From: Cladopsammia gracilis
Lineage: Eukaryota; Cnidaria; Anthozoa; Scleractinia; Dendrophylliidae
Reading direction: 5' to 3'
Assembly (NCBI GenBank): GCA_022457155.1
Contig: JAJGOT010000037.1
Coordinates: 1-64,000, forward strand
Length of the DNA: 64,000 bases
Shown: positions 51,101-62,560 of the stretch, piece by piece
How the letters are laid out: every line of letters starts with the position of its first letter
How positions within the stretch are numbered: the stretch's first letter is position 1
Position numbers and translations under genes: made by a program
The notes under the pieces: model-generated
Database searches by the model: none
Told to the model about the DNA's origin: nothing
Seen by the model: only the letters and a program-made list of their open reading frames with translations

Positions 51101-54100
51101 TCGCAAGTCGCACAGAAGATCGCATTGAAACTCTATCCTATCAAAAAGGGTGTAAACGCTAAAATTCCTAAGACGGTATTGCGTGACTCACAATAAAAAC
51201 AAGTTAATAATCACTAGCGGTTACATAGCTCCCCTAAATTGATTAATCAATTTAAGAATCAAAAAACTTAGTCAAGACAATGTTACTCATAAATTCTCAA
51301 GAAACTAGAACAAGTTCAGTTCAAATAAGCATTAAGGCTCCTTGGTGGGGAATCCCCGGTTCTCGCACTGTACATCACTCGCCGTCATTTGGTACTAGCA
51401 GGACCAACTTCTGTACAGGCCGTTCCAGGTAAGTGACTGGTTTGCTTCTTCGGCCCTTGTTACTCAAAGACGCATCTCCAATTGCCAGTTTGACCTTTCG
51501 CACATAACCGTCAGTATCAGGGAACACATTTTACACTCGTGCAATCTGCCAAAGATTTCGAGGGAGGTTGTCGTTCTTGACGATCACAACGTCATTGACT
51601 GCAAGGTTTCGACGCGGGCGTGTCCACTTCTGTCGTTCTTGTAGCGATTGAAGATACTCCTTTTTCCAGCGTGTCCAAAACTCATTCGCCAAGTGCTGAA
51701 CTCGGCGCCATCGTTTACGAAGGTACAAGTCGGCGCGTTGAAACACTCCGGGCGGTGGCAAAACAACCTTTGACTTGCCTGTCAGTAAATGGTTCGGGGT
51801 GAGAGGTTCTACACCTTCAGGTGTGCTGAGACTTTCCACTGTAAGAGGACGGCTATTGACTACTGCTTCTGCTTCTGCCATGAAGGTTCGGAGGGATTCG
51901 TCATCCAGTTGAGTACCGCACTGGTCTAGCAAGACAGCAAGCACATTACGTGCCGTTCGAATCTGGCGTTCCCAGATACCTCCCATGTGGCTTGCTGACG
52001 GGACGTTGAATTGGAACTCGACCCAATCACAATTACGCTCCAACAGAAACTGGCTGACGCGCGATTGGTCGATCGTCGACAGAGCGTTGTCTAACTCGCA
52101 TTTGGCCCCCACGAAGTTGGTACCTCGGTCGCATCGGATCTGTCGCACAGGACCACGTCGGCATAGGAAGCGGCGCAAAGAATTAATAAATGAGTCTGTC
52201 TCCAGGGAGATGACTGTCTCCAGGTGAATGGCACGTGAGGACATACACGTGAAGAGAACTCCGTAACGTTTTAACTCTCTCCGGCCTTCTTTGATATGCC
52301 AGGGTCCGAACAGATCTACAGCACAGTATGTGAAGGGTGGGGCTGGTTCTAGTCTGTCTTTGGGCAAGTCTGCCATCTTCTGCTCCTGTAATGCTCCACG
52401 TAGTTTTCGACAAGTGACGCACTTGGAAATGTATGTCGCCACTTCTGAACTGCCCCCGATGATCCAATAACCATGCGAACGCAAATCATTCAGCGTCATT
52501 CCGCGTCCCTGATGACTAATTCTCTCGTGGCGGTGCCTGACGAGCAATGCAGTCACATGATTCTTACTAGGAAGAATGATTGGATGCTTTACATCAAAGG
52601 GCACTAAAGCGCGCTTTATCCGGCCGCCCACTCTTAACACACCATTCTCATCCAAGAAAGGATCCAGGCGATATAACGAGCTGGTCTTCTTCATCGACGT
52701 GTTACGCGTCCTCGCCAGGGTTCTATCTGTGACGTCACCATACAAATTAAGGGACTGTAAGATCTTTATTTCTTCAGTGTAGACTTCTTGTTGTATCGAT
52801 TTGATGATTTCAAGTTCAGCATGGCGCAGTTCGTCAACCAACGGAGTCTTGTAGAGTGGCTTTTGTTTCTCTTCCGCTGAGTGTTGTTTCTTGGAAAGAC
52901 CTTTGAGCAAAGTCTTGAACTTCAAGCATACTGCAATGGCCTTCTTTGCTCGGTGCCAATCAGAAAAGTACTCCAAACGCGCAGGGATGGTTGCCATACT
53001 TTCTTCTCGTACCTCAGCTGTGAGAACCTGTACTTTCTTTACTTCAGGATCGTTTTGGGACAAAATAGAATCAACTTCTTTTTCACATTTAGGAGGCAAT
53101 TCTTGTTTCCACAGAAAGGCTGGTCCGTTGAGCCAGCGGGAGTTGTCTAGAAGGTCCTGAGGACTGAGACCACGTGAGGATTCATCGGCTGGATTTTGTT
53201 TGGTCGCGATATACCTCCACTGATCAGGGGTACTGCTTTCTCTGATTTGTTGGACTCTGTTGGTCACAAAGACATGAAAACGTCGCGCATCATTCTTGAT
53301 GTAACCGAGGACAACTTGGCTGTCTGTATAAAACACATCTGTAAGGTTGTCAAACTCAAGCTCTTCTCGCAACATGGTACTGACTTTAACGGAGAGGAGA
53401 ACTGCTGTTAACTCAAGCCTTGGAATGGTGACAGGCTTCAATGGAGTCACTCGGGCCTTTCCCATGACGAAGGAACAATGAACTTGGCCTTCATCGTCCA
53501 CTAGGCGTAGGTATGAGCACTGGCCATAGCCGTGGTCGCTCGCATCTGAGAAATGATGGAGTTCCGCTGATTGCAGCTTTCCAAAGGCATGTGGCTTAAA
53601 ACACCTCTGTATTTTCAACTTCTCTAAGCAACATAAACTGTTTCTCCATTTTTCCCATTTCTGTCGCAGTGGATCCGGCACTGGATCGTCCCAGTCGCTT
53701 TTATCTCGGCAGAGGCTCTGAAGAATCTGTCTTCCTGTTAACACAACGGGTGCTAGGAAGCCGAGGGGATCATAAACGGAGCTCACGGTGGAGAGGATGC
53801 CGCGCCTGGTCAGCGGCCTGTCTTGAAGCGTTATCCGGAACTGGAAAGTATCTGTCTCCACGCACCAATGAACGCCCAGCGCACGCTCCACTGGAAGGGC
53901 ATCACTGTTCAGATCGAGATCTTTAAGTTCCTTTGTTCTGTCCTCTGGGTCGATCGTCGCAATCACTTCCTTTGAATTTGAAATGAACTTATGTAGTCGC
54001 ATCCCTCCCTTTGCGCAGATATCCTTGGTATTCTGAATTAAGGACACAGCTTCGGAAACAGTGGCTACCAACTTCAGACCATCGTCTACATAAAAGTTCT

Positions 54101-57100
54101 TTCTGATGAACGTTGCTGCTTCAGTTCCAAACTCGCTCTTATGATCGTTGGCAGCTTTCTTCAATCCAAAGTTGGCGCACCCAGGGGACGATGCTGCTCC
54201 AAACAGATGGACTGTCATACGATACTCAATAAAATCTCAGGAAGTCGCGGTCTTTCTCTGCTACTTTGAATTGGTGGAACATAGCCTCGAGGTCACACAT
54301 AAATGCAAACGGCTCTTGTCTAAATCGGCAAAGAACACCAACCAGGGAATTCGTCAGGTCGGGACCTTGAAGAAGGTGCTTGTTGAGTGACTCCCCCATA
54401 TGTGTGGCGCTACAATCGAAAACGACTCTGATCTTGTCAGGCTTTTGGGGGTGATACACTCCATGATGGGGTATGTACCACTGTTTTCCATACACGACGT
54501 GTCGCTGTTCGTGTGGCACCTCCTCTGCATATCCCTTTTCGATGATGTCTTGCATGAATGCAGTATAATCTCGACGATACTTCGCGTCGTTTTCAAATCG
54601 GGATTGAAGCTTGAACAATCGTCGTAAAGCCGGTGACTTGTTGTTTGGTAGCTTCGGCGTGTTATCTCGTAAGGGAAGGGGCATCTGATAATGCCCGTCT
54701 TCAGTCCGACAAGTTCCGTCTTCCATTTTTTTTAGAAACGCAATATCATCTTGGGACAGTGACACCTGTTTGGCTGCTCTTCTTTCTGAGAAATCCGTTT
54801 CAAACATTTGGATGACATGGGATGGATTGATGACTTCTTTAACTTGGGTCTGTATCGAGAAATTGCACGTTTTCTTGATGCATCTTGATGTATCTTCTAG
54901 TGGGTTGGGCGTGTCCCACACTTCGCAAGTGTGAATGTGATGAGAGACACCAACCTCATCTTCATCATTATCCTTTGCTAAGCTTTGAGAGATCCTTCCA
55001 ATGATCCCTCAACCTAAGTCGGATCGCAAGGCATAAGGGCTCTCATCTTCTCCGGGAATGACTTCTCGAGGCATTATTGCACTATCAGGATTCCAATCTC
55101 GATGTCACTTTGATAGGGTGCAATTTGATTCGCAATCTTCTTCAAATGAGGCCATTGTAGCGCTGACTCTGGTCTTGGTATCTGTTCTCTTTTGGCTGGA
55201 ATGATTTCTCGGGAGAACGCCTTTGGTAGCTGTAGTGTTACTTGTCGGTGGAAGTCCTGGACAACGAGACCTTCAATTTTTCGACTCTTGATCGGTTCGT
55301 CAGTGGCATGCATTGTTGACAACAGTAGACTGGTTTCGGGTCCGGAAACACCTAGATGGTCAAGGGTATTCTGTCCAACGAACGTGGTGTTAGATTGGTC
55401 ATCTAAGAGCGCATACACGAGTCGTTCATTGTTCGGGTCACTACGATGGCAAAGCCAAACGGGGACGATCATCGAATTTGCTTGACTCTTGCTGTGAGTG
55501 CTAGCGAAACAGGCTGCAGGGTTGTTTGCTGAGGGTGGCTTATTTGGATCATTAGCAGTGTTGTTGCTCTCTCCGTCGCGCCTTTTGAAGTCACCATGCA
55601 ATGAGGTCGGATGGGGTCTTTTACAGATGTTGCATGCAATTCTTTTTGGGCAATCCCTTGACAGATGACCCTGCTCCAGACAGCCAAAACAAAGTCCCTT
55701 TGTTGATGCAAACGCCTTCCTTTCGATTATGGATTTCTTCATGAATTCATAGCACGTGTCCAAATTATGTGATTTGTTGCAAAATAAACACAACTTGGTA
55801 GCGAGATTCGTTTTCTTCTCTTGTGTGTCCCACCTTAAGTTTGTGGCGAATGTATCCACATCGAGTGGTCTTCTCTGCAATGGCCGCGGCCTTCCAAATC
55901 GATTCTCTTCGTTAGGCGTTGGTTTGCCAGACTTACTCCTTTCGTTCCATGTTCTACCATTATCGCTTTCACGGAGAACTGATGAAGACAAGACGGGATC
56001 GCAAGCTATGTCGGCCTCCTTAACAACAAACTTGACAAACTCTGAAAAGGGAGGAAAGGTTCCTTTGTCTTCCTTCCAGTGAAAGGCAGCCCGACTCCAG
56101 CGATTAATAGCCCAACTTGGAAGTTTTAAGGTGAGCCTTTGATTTTCCTGCTCATCGTTTAGAATGCGAAGACTTCCAATCTTCTTCATAATCTGCTCAC
56201 ACTGGACCAGGAAATCAGCATATTTTCTTAGGCCAGGACCATCGTTGGGGTGAATTTTTTGCCAAGATTCGACTTTCTTGCGACAAGCGGTCGCAACAGC
56301 GAAGGGGTCCCCGAAGCGTTTGTCAAGCATCTCTTTAGCTCTTTCGTACGCATCTTCTGAATCTAGGAGTATGAAGCCATCCACTACTTCTTTCGCATCT
56401 CCTTCCAGATATTTTCCAAGAAAATGAAGCCTTTCTGAAGGCTTGACAGCTCGTCCTTCTATGAGAGATTCAAATGCCTTCACCCAGATGGGGTATTGTA
56501 GCAAGTCTCCGCTAAATGTGCCTGGTTCGGGAAGGGGGAGACGACTTTGGCTTTGGGTTTCGGCAAGAAGCTTGGCGACCTCGAGTAGTTTTGATTGAAC
56601 TGATTCCTCGGGATCTCTGTTAGCTGTTTTGGAAGGCTGGCACTCGGGCTTGACTCCGCACATCTCAGCAGGAGGGGGCGAGGCGAACGTTACAGGAGAC
56701 TGATTGAGCGCTGTTGTGACTATTGTGTCCGCTATGGAATAAATTGGTTTAAACATCGGAGAAAAGGGATTCAGTGGACTCAGCGAAGGCTTCGTTACTG
56801 AGCTGGTTGTAGGTGGAGTAATCCCTTGACTATACGTGCAAATTGTGGGGAATGGTGCCAAAGAGGTCGGGGTAATATCAGGCGATTGATTTGGAGAGAA
56901 TTGCTGTCCATCAACGGAAACAGACGCTAATTGATCATGCAGGAATTTCTCCATAAGTTCCTTCGATCCAAATTCCACGGGAGGCTTTAAAGACATTTCT
57001 GGCAGAAAAAGATCGTTCTCTTCTTGTTGAATAGATGCGATCATCCTCGCTTCCTTTTGTGCTAACTCTTCCTTAATCCGAAAATTCTCCTCCAGGACCC

Positions 57101-59913
57101 TTAGTTCTTCCTTAGTTCGCTCTTCTTCCCGTATAATTTCCATCCTTTTTCTTCGCAACTCGTCCATTTTCGTTCGGTTTTCTAATTCTTTCTCTTGTTT
57201 TTCCTTTACGAGAGCCATTTTAACCCTGAGGGAAGCAACGTCACCTTCAAGTTCAACTCTCTTCCGTCGTGATAAAGCTGAATTTCCGGCAAGTGGACGA
57301 TAAGAGGAGTGGCTCGATCTGTGGGAGATCTTACTTGTTTTGGTTGATCGTGATGAATTCGAGCTTCCGGAATTCATCTCAAGTTCCAAATCCTTGATCC
57401 TTTCGCTGACCAACTTGAGCGTGTCGTTATTTTCACGAGAAACGGTTTCGTAGTCCTCGTATAGGAGTCTCCTTTCTTCACTGTCTTCAACCATGGCCTC
57501 TAGAGCTTCATGTGCTTCGGAAAATTGCACCATTTTGCTTTCGAGATCTTCGCATCCTGCCGTGAGCGTGCAGACATCCTTTCGCGTGGCGAGTTGCGAG
57601 TGAATCGTATTAATCTGTTTTCTCCATGACCTTTTGGCTGTGATGACCGCCTGTTTACGAAGATCGCGCTTGTATCCCAAACCTTTCTCGGTCGAATGTT
57701 TCTGTCTATCGCTTTGGCGTAGGTGAATTTCCTCGTCGAGTGATTTATTGGAGTCTGCGGGGTTTCCTGAGCTTGGCGACGCGTTTGCCATTGATCCAAA
57801 TTCAAAGATAATTCATTCACATAATTCTTGTGTAGTGAACACGAAGCTTCGCGTTAGCTGAGTAAATGTTTTCCAATCCACAAATACTATACAGTGCACA
57901 GGTCAGTCGTTCATCAAGAGAAGTCGTTTGACTGTAGCTCCTGGCCGCAAATACTTCGATTTCGCAACAGTGCAAGCATGTACCAGGAATGTCGCAGAAC
58001 TGATAAACCAGTCGAATAGACCAACTGAATCACAGAGTGATTAACCAATGATTTATTCTATGATTCAACGTCAAACTAAAATACAAAACAACGAAATATC
58101 TCTTAGATTCTAACAGCATGGGCGGAAACGATAAAGCATACAATAAACTACTGTTTACTAAAACGCGATCACGACTACAAAATACTCACTAAATTATTAG
58201 AAAACGAAGAGATCCTACCGACTATTCTCCTTTGTACTTGCACACGGAAAGTGAACGGGAAACGAAGACTTCGCAGTGTCCTAAGGCTTCGCAGTAAATC
58301 GCAAGTTCGCAAGTCGCACAGAAGATCGCATTGAAACTCTATCCTATCAAAAAGGGTGTAAACGCTAAAATTCCTAAGACGGTATTGCGTGACTCACAAT
58401 AAAAACAAGTTAATAATCACTAGCGGTTACACCTTTTGTCACTTTGATCAGCCTGTCAAATCCCATATCACGAGCGTACTTCAAAAGATTCACCAAACAG
58501 TTGTCCACACGCTTGTTTACTTTACCTTTGAGGTATATTCTCTTAAACACTAGGTGGAAAGCCTCGACATACATGTTAGTGTTAATTTGGAGACCTATTC
58601 TGTAGCAATAGGGCCATTGTTCTTTTTTTGTTACCCATTCCTTACTGAAGTAGAAGTAGAACTGTTCGCATTTGGCACCAGTTTTCAGTCGGCTATCCTT
58701 AGCATTTTGTACACTTCAGCTTCAGTGGCAATGTCTCCAATTTTTTTTCCTAATTCTTCCTTCCATGCTTTATCTACATGCCACGTGCAGATGAGTTTGA
58801 TGGGCCTAGGATCACCCATTACGGCCACCCAAGCATTGAAAAATTGTGGCGCCATGTCGCTCATAAAGAATTTCGCGTTTATGACACCACAATTCTTTTT
58901 TATCTCGCTGAAAAAGATTGTCATTGTTGTAAAGTCCTCGTGGCTTGACAAACACCATGTTACAGGGAACCCTTGACCGAATTCGTCAATTACTAATATG
59001 GTAGTTAAACTAAAGTCATACGCATTTGTTCCGTGGGTGGAGTCGCAGCAGACACCATTGTGCGCAAATTTTTCGTACATTTGCCTTTGTAGAGGGCTTT
59101 GAATGACAATAAAGAAATCCTCTTTTACTAAATCGACATCCTCTTCTGCTTCCTGGCCTTGTAATTTGTAATAGAGAATGGGATTTTCTTCGCTCTGGTT
59201 CCACTCTGTTATCCAGGCCAGAACGCTCTGCTGGTCATTAGAATGGCGTTGAACATCTCGGAGGCCATAGGCTTGTTCAATGTTGGCGAGATCCTTCCGC
59301 GCCATTAAGTGGTGTCTACCTAAATTTTCTGATACACTCTCTCTTACTTCGTCTAGAATCTTTTCTCGGGACACACCCTGCTTTATTTTTGCCGCAATCT
59401 CTTGACGTTTTCGTTTGGAAATGCGCAAGTGTTGAAACTCTTTTTCGTGCCCGTAATGGGTCAGGACAGCATCTGCCTTAACGGTTTTATCTTGAGATAC
59501 GGTGACTGTCATTGTTGCGGTACAGTTACGCTCAATCTTGCAGGAACCTGAAATATAAGAAAACATCTGGATTACATTTTTGGGTGGAGGAAAATGACTG
59601 ATGTTTATGCTTCAAATACAGTTCATGCACTCAAATCCGGGAATTGAAAACATCCCTTTAACGGCCATCTCTCTGCAACAACCGGCAGATTCTTGCCGAG
59701 GGCGGCCGTTGTAGAGAGGTTCGACTGTGCATGTATACCTACCTTGCATCCTTCCTCTTCGAATTCCTTTTCCTTTTTTCCTATTAGTCCCTCCTCGGTT
59801 GCACTGAAAGTACTTGACAGTTACTCCGGTCTCTGGATTCACCTTATCTCCAGTCATTTTGGAAAAGGAACAATCATCCATTTCCTCTGTAAGACTTTTC
59901 CATTGCTCAAAAT
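48128..59913 (-). CDS. MULE transposase-SWIM-PHD gene, five exons, split by a BEL element
   Basis: Exons (minus strand): 59743-59913, 59547-58432 continuing at 50726-49961 across the BEL insertion, 49281-49437, 48655-48751 and 48128-48212; all junctions are GT...AG and stay in phase. Domains: Cys-rich FAR1/GCM-like N-terminus (YFQCNRGGTNRKKGKG; CKIERNC), MULE transposase core (GVCCDSTHGTNAYDFSL; KFFMSDMAPQFFNAW; CTWHVDKAW), SWIM zinc finger (CVHSFTCTC...CKHIHLV) and a PHD-like C-terminus (SWTCSGCQVAAH; WYCNKC). One frameshift near 58686. 5' exons upstream of 59913 were not found. A DNA transposase or domesticated derivative; the BEL insertion must disrupt it. Confidence 0.75.
48470..48602. 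mobile_element. Hairpin MITE in intron 4 of the MULE gene
   Basis: Arms of about 55 bp: TTTTTCTTTGGTTTAAAAA, CAAACCAGTTTAA and CCTTTGTCT occur on the left, and their reverse complements on the right. Confidence 0.75.
48853..49013. mobile_element. MITE, TACACC family, copy 2, in intron 3
   Basis: Arms TACACCTTATTCCAAAATGG and the mirror CCATTTTGGAATAAGGTGTA enclose AATTTATTATTCTTTTG and its mirror. Same terminal hexamer and order of motifs as 1787-1970. Confidence 0.8.
50727..51225 (-). mobile_element. BEL/Pao 3' LTR
   Basis: 499 bp, TGTAGCTCCTGG...CGGTTACA. About six mismatches by eye to the other 499-bp LTR. Confidence 0.95.
51531..54921 (-). pseudogene. BEL pol: RT, RNase H, integrase
   Basis: The first frame (54226-54921) holds the RT start (KIRVVFDCSATHMGESLN; FMCDLEAMFHQFKV). 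A small deletion with frame change at about 54,222 separates it from an 895-codon frame: RT MTVHLFGAASSPGCANF and NFYVDDGL, RNase H HHFSDASDHGYGQCSYL, HHCC integrase (HERISHQGRG; CVTCRKLRG) with catalytic core YCAVDLFGP, RGTNFVGA and a C-terminal DUF5641-like segment. Apart from that break, and one between gag and pol, the coding region is intact. Confidence 0.9.
55074..57791 (-). CDS. BEL gag and aspartic protease
   Basis: 905 codons from ATG 57791. Coiled-coil N-terminus (residues about 100-270), DUF1759-type capsid domain (SRLPLPEPGTFSGDLLQYPIW), zinc knuckles (CLFCNKSHNLDTC; CFGCLEQGHLSRDC) and protease VYALLDDQSNTTFV near the end. It stops at 55074, where the pol frame would be expected to continue; a deletion near 55,070 and a TGA near 55,017 separate it from pol. 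Confidence 0.9.
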   Translation of the reverse strand: MANASPSSGNPADSNKSLDEEIHLRQSDRQKHSTEKGLGYKRDLRKQAVITAKRSWRKQINTIHSQLATRKDVCTLTAGCEDLESKMVQFSEAHEALEAMVEDSEERRLLYEDYETVSRENNDTLKLVSERIKDLELEMNSGSSNSSRSTKTSKISHRSSHSSYRPLAGNSALSRRKRVELEGDVASLRVKMALVKEKQEKELENRTKMDELRRKRMEIIREEERTKEELRVLEENFRIKEELAQKEARMIASIQQEENDLFLPEMSLKPPVEFGSKELMEKFLHDQLASVSVDGQQFSPNQSPDITPTSLAPFPTICTYSQGITPPTTSSVTKPSLSPLNPFSPMFKPIYSIADTIVTTALNQSPVTFASPPPAEMCGVKPECQPSKTANRDPEESVQSKLLEVAKLLAETQSQSRLPLPEPGTFSGDLLQYPIWVKAFESLIEGRAVKPSERLHFLGKYLEGDAKEVVDGFILLDSEDAYERAKEMLDKRFGDPFAVATACRKKVESWQKIHPNDGPGLRKYADFLVQCEQIMKKIGSLRILNDEQENQRLTLKLPSWAINRWSRAAFHWKEDKGTFPPFSEFVKFVVKEADIACDPVLSSSVLRESDNGRTWNERSKSGKPTPNEENRFGRPRPLQRRPLDVDTFATNLRWDTQEKKTNLATKLCLFCNKSHNLDTCYEFMKKSIIERKAFASTKGLCFGCLEQGHLSRDCPKRIACNICKRPHPTSLHGDFKRRDGESNNTANDPNKPPSANNPAACFASTHSKSQANSMIVPVWLCHRSDPNNERLVYALLDDQSNTTFVGQNTLDHLGVSGPETSLLLSTMHATDEPIKSRKIEGLVVQDFHRQVTLQLPKAFSREIIPAKREQIPRPESALQWPHLKKIANQIAPYQSDIEIGILIVQ
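57933..58431 (-). mobile_element. BEL/Pao 5' LTR
   Basis: 499 bp, same ends as the 3' LTR; followed at 58432 by the CCTTT target duplication. Confidence 0.95.
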
Positions 59914-60827
59914 CTAAAATTGACAATTTGTTTCCAATGTGAAATTAGTCGTTTATCCTAACGAGATTTTTTAGATGATCCCTCAGACAACTTTTTAAAC
60001 TCTTTCAACTATGCTTATCAAAAGGGGCAACTTTCAGTAAGCCAAAGATGTGGGATAATTAAACTAATACCATAAAAAGACGCAGAACCCTATTATGTTA
60101 AAAATTGGCGCCCAATAACACTATTGAATTGTGATTATAAAATAGCAGAAAAGGCCATAGCGAATCGTACTAAAAACATAATTGCAAAACTAGTTACAAC
60201 AGTAAAGCACGAACGTATACTCGCTTAATCTAGTAGTAAACAAATGCATAGCGGTATTTGAACATTTTTTCTCAAACTCATTAACAATTTCATGAAGAAA
60301 ATACAAACTAAGGGAAGTAACGTTTAATGAGTGTTTGGAAATTAGATTAAACACTCATCATTTTTGCATCCTTCATTTCTCTTTCTAAAATCATTTTGTT
60401 TGAGAAGTAATATCAAACATTCGACACAGTATTTTATCACAAGATCAAACACCTCGACGTTCGTCAAAAATACTCTGCTGCGCGTCGTATTTTCAACTCT
60501 CTTCTCAGTGTTTGATCTTGTGATGAAACACTGTGTCTCATGTTTGACATATTACGTCATTCTTAAAGGAGCTATGTCATGAAGATAGACTTGAAAAAAA
60601 AATAGCCCAAGTTTTTCAAGATGCAATCCATTTCCCTTCTGGCCATCTGCAGCCCAAAACATTTATTTCCATTCTTAGAGCACTAGTAGAATAATTTGCA
60701 ACACAACTGGATCATTATTTTTGGGTTTTAACTTATATAAATATGTCTTTTGGCTTTTGGTAACACTACATGTGGTGACAGCCCCTTTAACAACTGATAG
60801 CAGTGGTTTAGGTGTGGTAATCTTTAT
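59914..60827. other. Non-coding, one MITE
   Basis: No exon of the MULE gene could be recognised here, although an acceptor at 59914-59915 implies an upstream exon. Contains the hairpin element at 60401-60560. Confidence 0.4.
60401..60560. mobile_element. Hairpin MITE
   Basis: The left arm with ATCAAACATTCGACACAGT and TCACAAGATCAAACAC mirrors the right arm GTGTTTGATCTTGTGA and ACTGTGTCTCATGTTTGA. Confidence 0.75.
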
Positions 60828-62557
60828 CTACGTATTTGTGCTACCTGCAAAAGTCGAGAAGTTCCGTGACTCCGTTTTAAACACGACGTCATGGGTTTTA
60901 GAGAGATGCTGCCGAAGATCTGCTATCCTATGACACTTGAACCCACACTGCAAACACAGGCACTTTCCAGACTCCTGAAGATTTGGGTTACTCACTTGAT
61001 CTCCATGTTTTCGTTTAATGTGCCGTTTCAGATTTGACTTGACATTACACGTCAGGTTACAAAAGGGGCATTGCAACCCGTTAGGCGCAATTGGTGTTTT
61101 TATTTTGCCATCACTTTTTCGCTCTGCCTCTTTTCCTGGTTCCTGATCTTCCTCAGCGGGTTCCTGCTCTGCCTTTTCTGGTTCCTGATCTTCCTTTGGT
61201 GGTTCCTGATCTTCCCTTGCTGGTTCCTGATCTTCCTCTGCTGATTCCTGATCTGCCTTTTCTGGTTCCTGATCTTCCCCTGCTGGTTCATGATCTTCCT
61301 TTGCTGGTTCCCGATCTGCCATTGTTGGTTCCTGGTACTCCTCTGCTGGTTCCTTATCTTCCTCTGCTGGTTTCTTATCTGCCTTTTCTGGTTCCTGATC
61401 TTCACCTGCTAGTTCCTGATCTTCCTTTTCTGGTTCCCGATCTGCCTTTGCTGATTCCTGATCTTCGTCTGCTGGATTCTGCTCTGCCTTGGCTGGTTCC
61501 TGATCTTCCTCTGCTGGTTTATGAACTGCCTTTGCTGTTTCCTGATCTTCATTTCCTGGTTCATGATCTGCCTTTGCTAGTTTCTGATCTTTATTTGCTG
61601 GTTCCTGATCTGCATTCTTTGATGAACCCCAATTTTCCCCCTCTGCTGGTTGCTGTGTTGGTTCCTGATTAGCCTTTTCTGCTGGTTCATTCGATGATTC
61701 CTGTGTTAGGTCCAGTGTCAGCACCACTTTTGGTTTTTGCACAGGGGCTTCTTCGTCGCACCAATCAACAGATTTTGACAAGAAGCCACGATTTCTCTTG
61801 AACTGGCCTTCTGGCAGGGAAGGCTTGTAGATCCCAAGTAATTGCAAATCAACATCTTTGGCAGTTATCCAGTGAATCAGCACTCTTCGCAAGTAGCACG
61901 AATGTAATGTTGGATTCTTTATCCAGGAAATTTCCTGAGGAATGTCACTTTTGGTGCCAAGGAAGCCGTATCTCCACAAAGTATGATTAAGGCAACTTAT
62001 GGCCCCCATCGCAACAGCGATTATTCCACAAATGCTGCCGCAGGACTGTAAAGGGATGTTTAGAAAACAGCTGTCAGTGCATTTGTGGAAACCTCGGCCG
62101 TTACCCTGTAGCTTGTGTGCAATAAATCTTCCGTTTGCAGGTTTTCTGAACAAAGAAAACTTCCTTGAAAATGCTTCCAGTATGAAATCAACTTTCGATT
62201 TAAGGTCACTTGGAGGTGCCCAGCCAAGAGTGTCACAGCAAAAAACCATTTATTGTCAATTGCGTCTATGTAGAGCAGAGACCAGTGGCATCCAGGATTC
62301 GAAGGTGTGGCAACAAGTGTTTTACTAATGTTCCCTGCAACATTTATGATGAAGGTGATGTAGTTAATTTCCTTACTTGGACTAACGGCCTGTGCAATTC
62401 TTCCTAGCTCCGTTTTGTTTAATGGAATTAAATCATTAAGGATAAATGCTGCAGTTTGGGTGTTATAGTCGTTGGCATTGAGAAGGTCTATAAACTCCTG
62501 TATTGTGGCGATGTTCAACCACTTGTTGCATGTAAGTGTGGCCAAGTCTGACGTCAA
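60828..62557 (-). pseudogene. ULP1-like protease with heptapeptide repeats and two C2H2 zinc fingers
   Basis: The first frame (62060-62557) carries a helical start and the catalytic His of a C48/ULP1 fold in PGCHWSLLYIDAIDN. A one-base shift at a T6 run (about 62240-62246) leads to the second frame: Asp in CDTLGW, and Gln and Cys in LQSCGSICGIIAV (Q-x5-C-G). Then come about 25 EPAEEDQ-type heptads and two C2H2 fingers (CPFCNLTCNVKSNLKRHIKR; CLQCGFKCHRIADLRQHLSK), stop at 60828. ULP1 proteases cleave SUMO-like proteins. No ATG opens the first frame, so an upstream exon is possible. The T6 shift could be a mutation, a sequencing error or a slippage site. Confidence 0.6.
61125..61690. repeat. 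21-bp coding minisatellite
   Basis: Tandem units like GGTTCCTGATCTTCCTCTGCT encode the heptads (minus strand). The plus-strand frame 61091-61672 is an artefact of the 21-bp period. Confidence 0.85.
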
Positions 62558-62560
62558 TAC

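Larger units (their letters stand above)
50727..58431 (-). mobile_element. Young BEL/Pao retrotransposon inserted in MULE gene exon
   Basis: Two 499-bp LTRs about 99% identical, TG...CA ends, and flanking 5-bp direct repeats CCTTT at 50722-50726 and 58432-58436. Removing the element and one CCTTT restores the MULE gene frame. Internal order gag-protease-RT-RNase H-integrase on the minus strand. Confidence 0.95.

Noticed and set aside
53669..53926. Plus-strand frames inside BEL pol and gag
   Set aside because: Antisense of confidently identified RT, RNase H and integrase; chance frames.
61091..61672. Plus-strand 193-codon Leu/Pro/Val repeat protein
   Set aside because: It is the antisense of the 21-bp minisatellite; a repeat period divisible by three keeps all frames open. 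The minus-strand frame has real domains at both ends.
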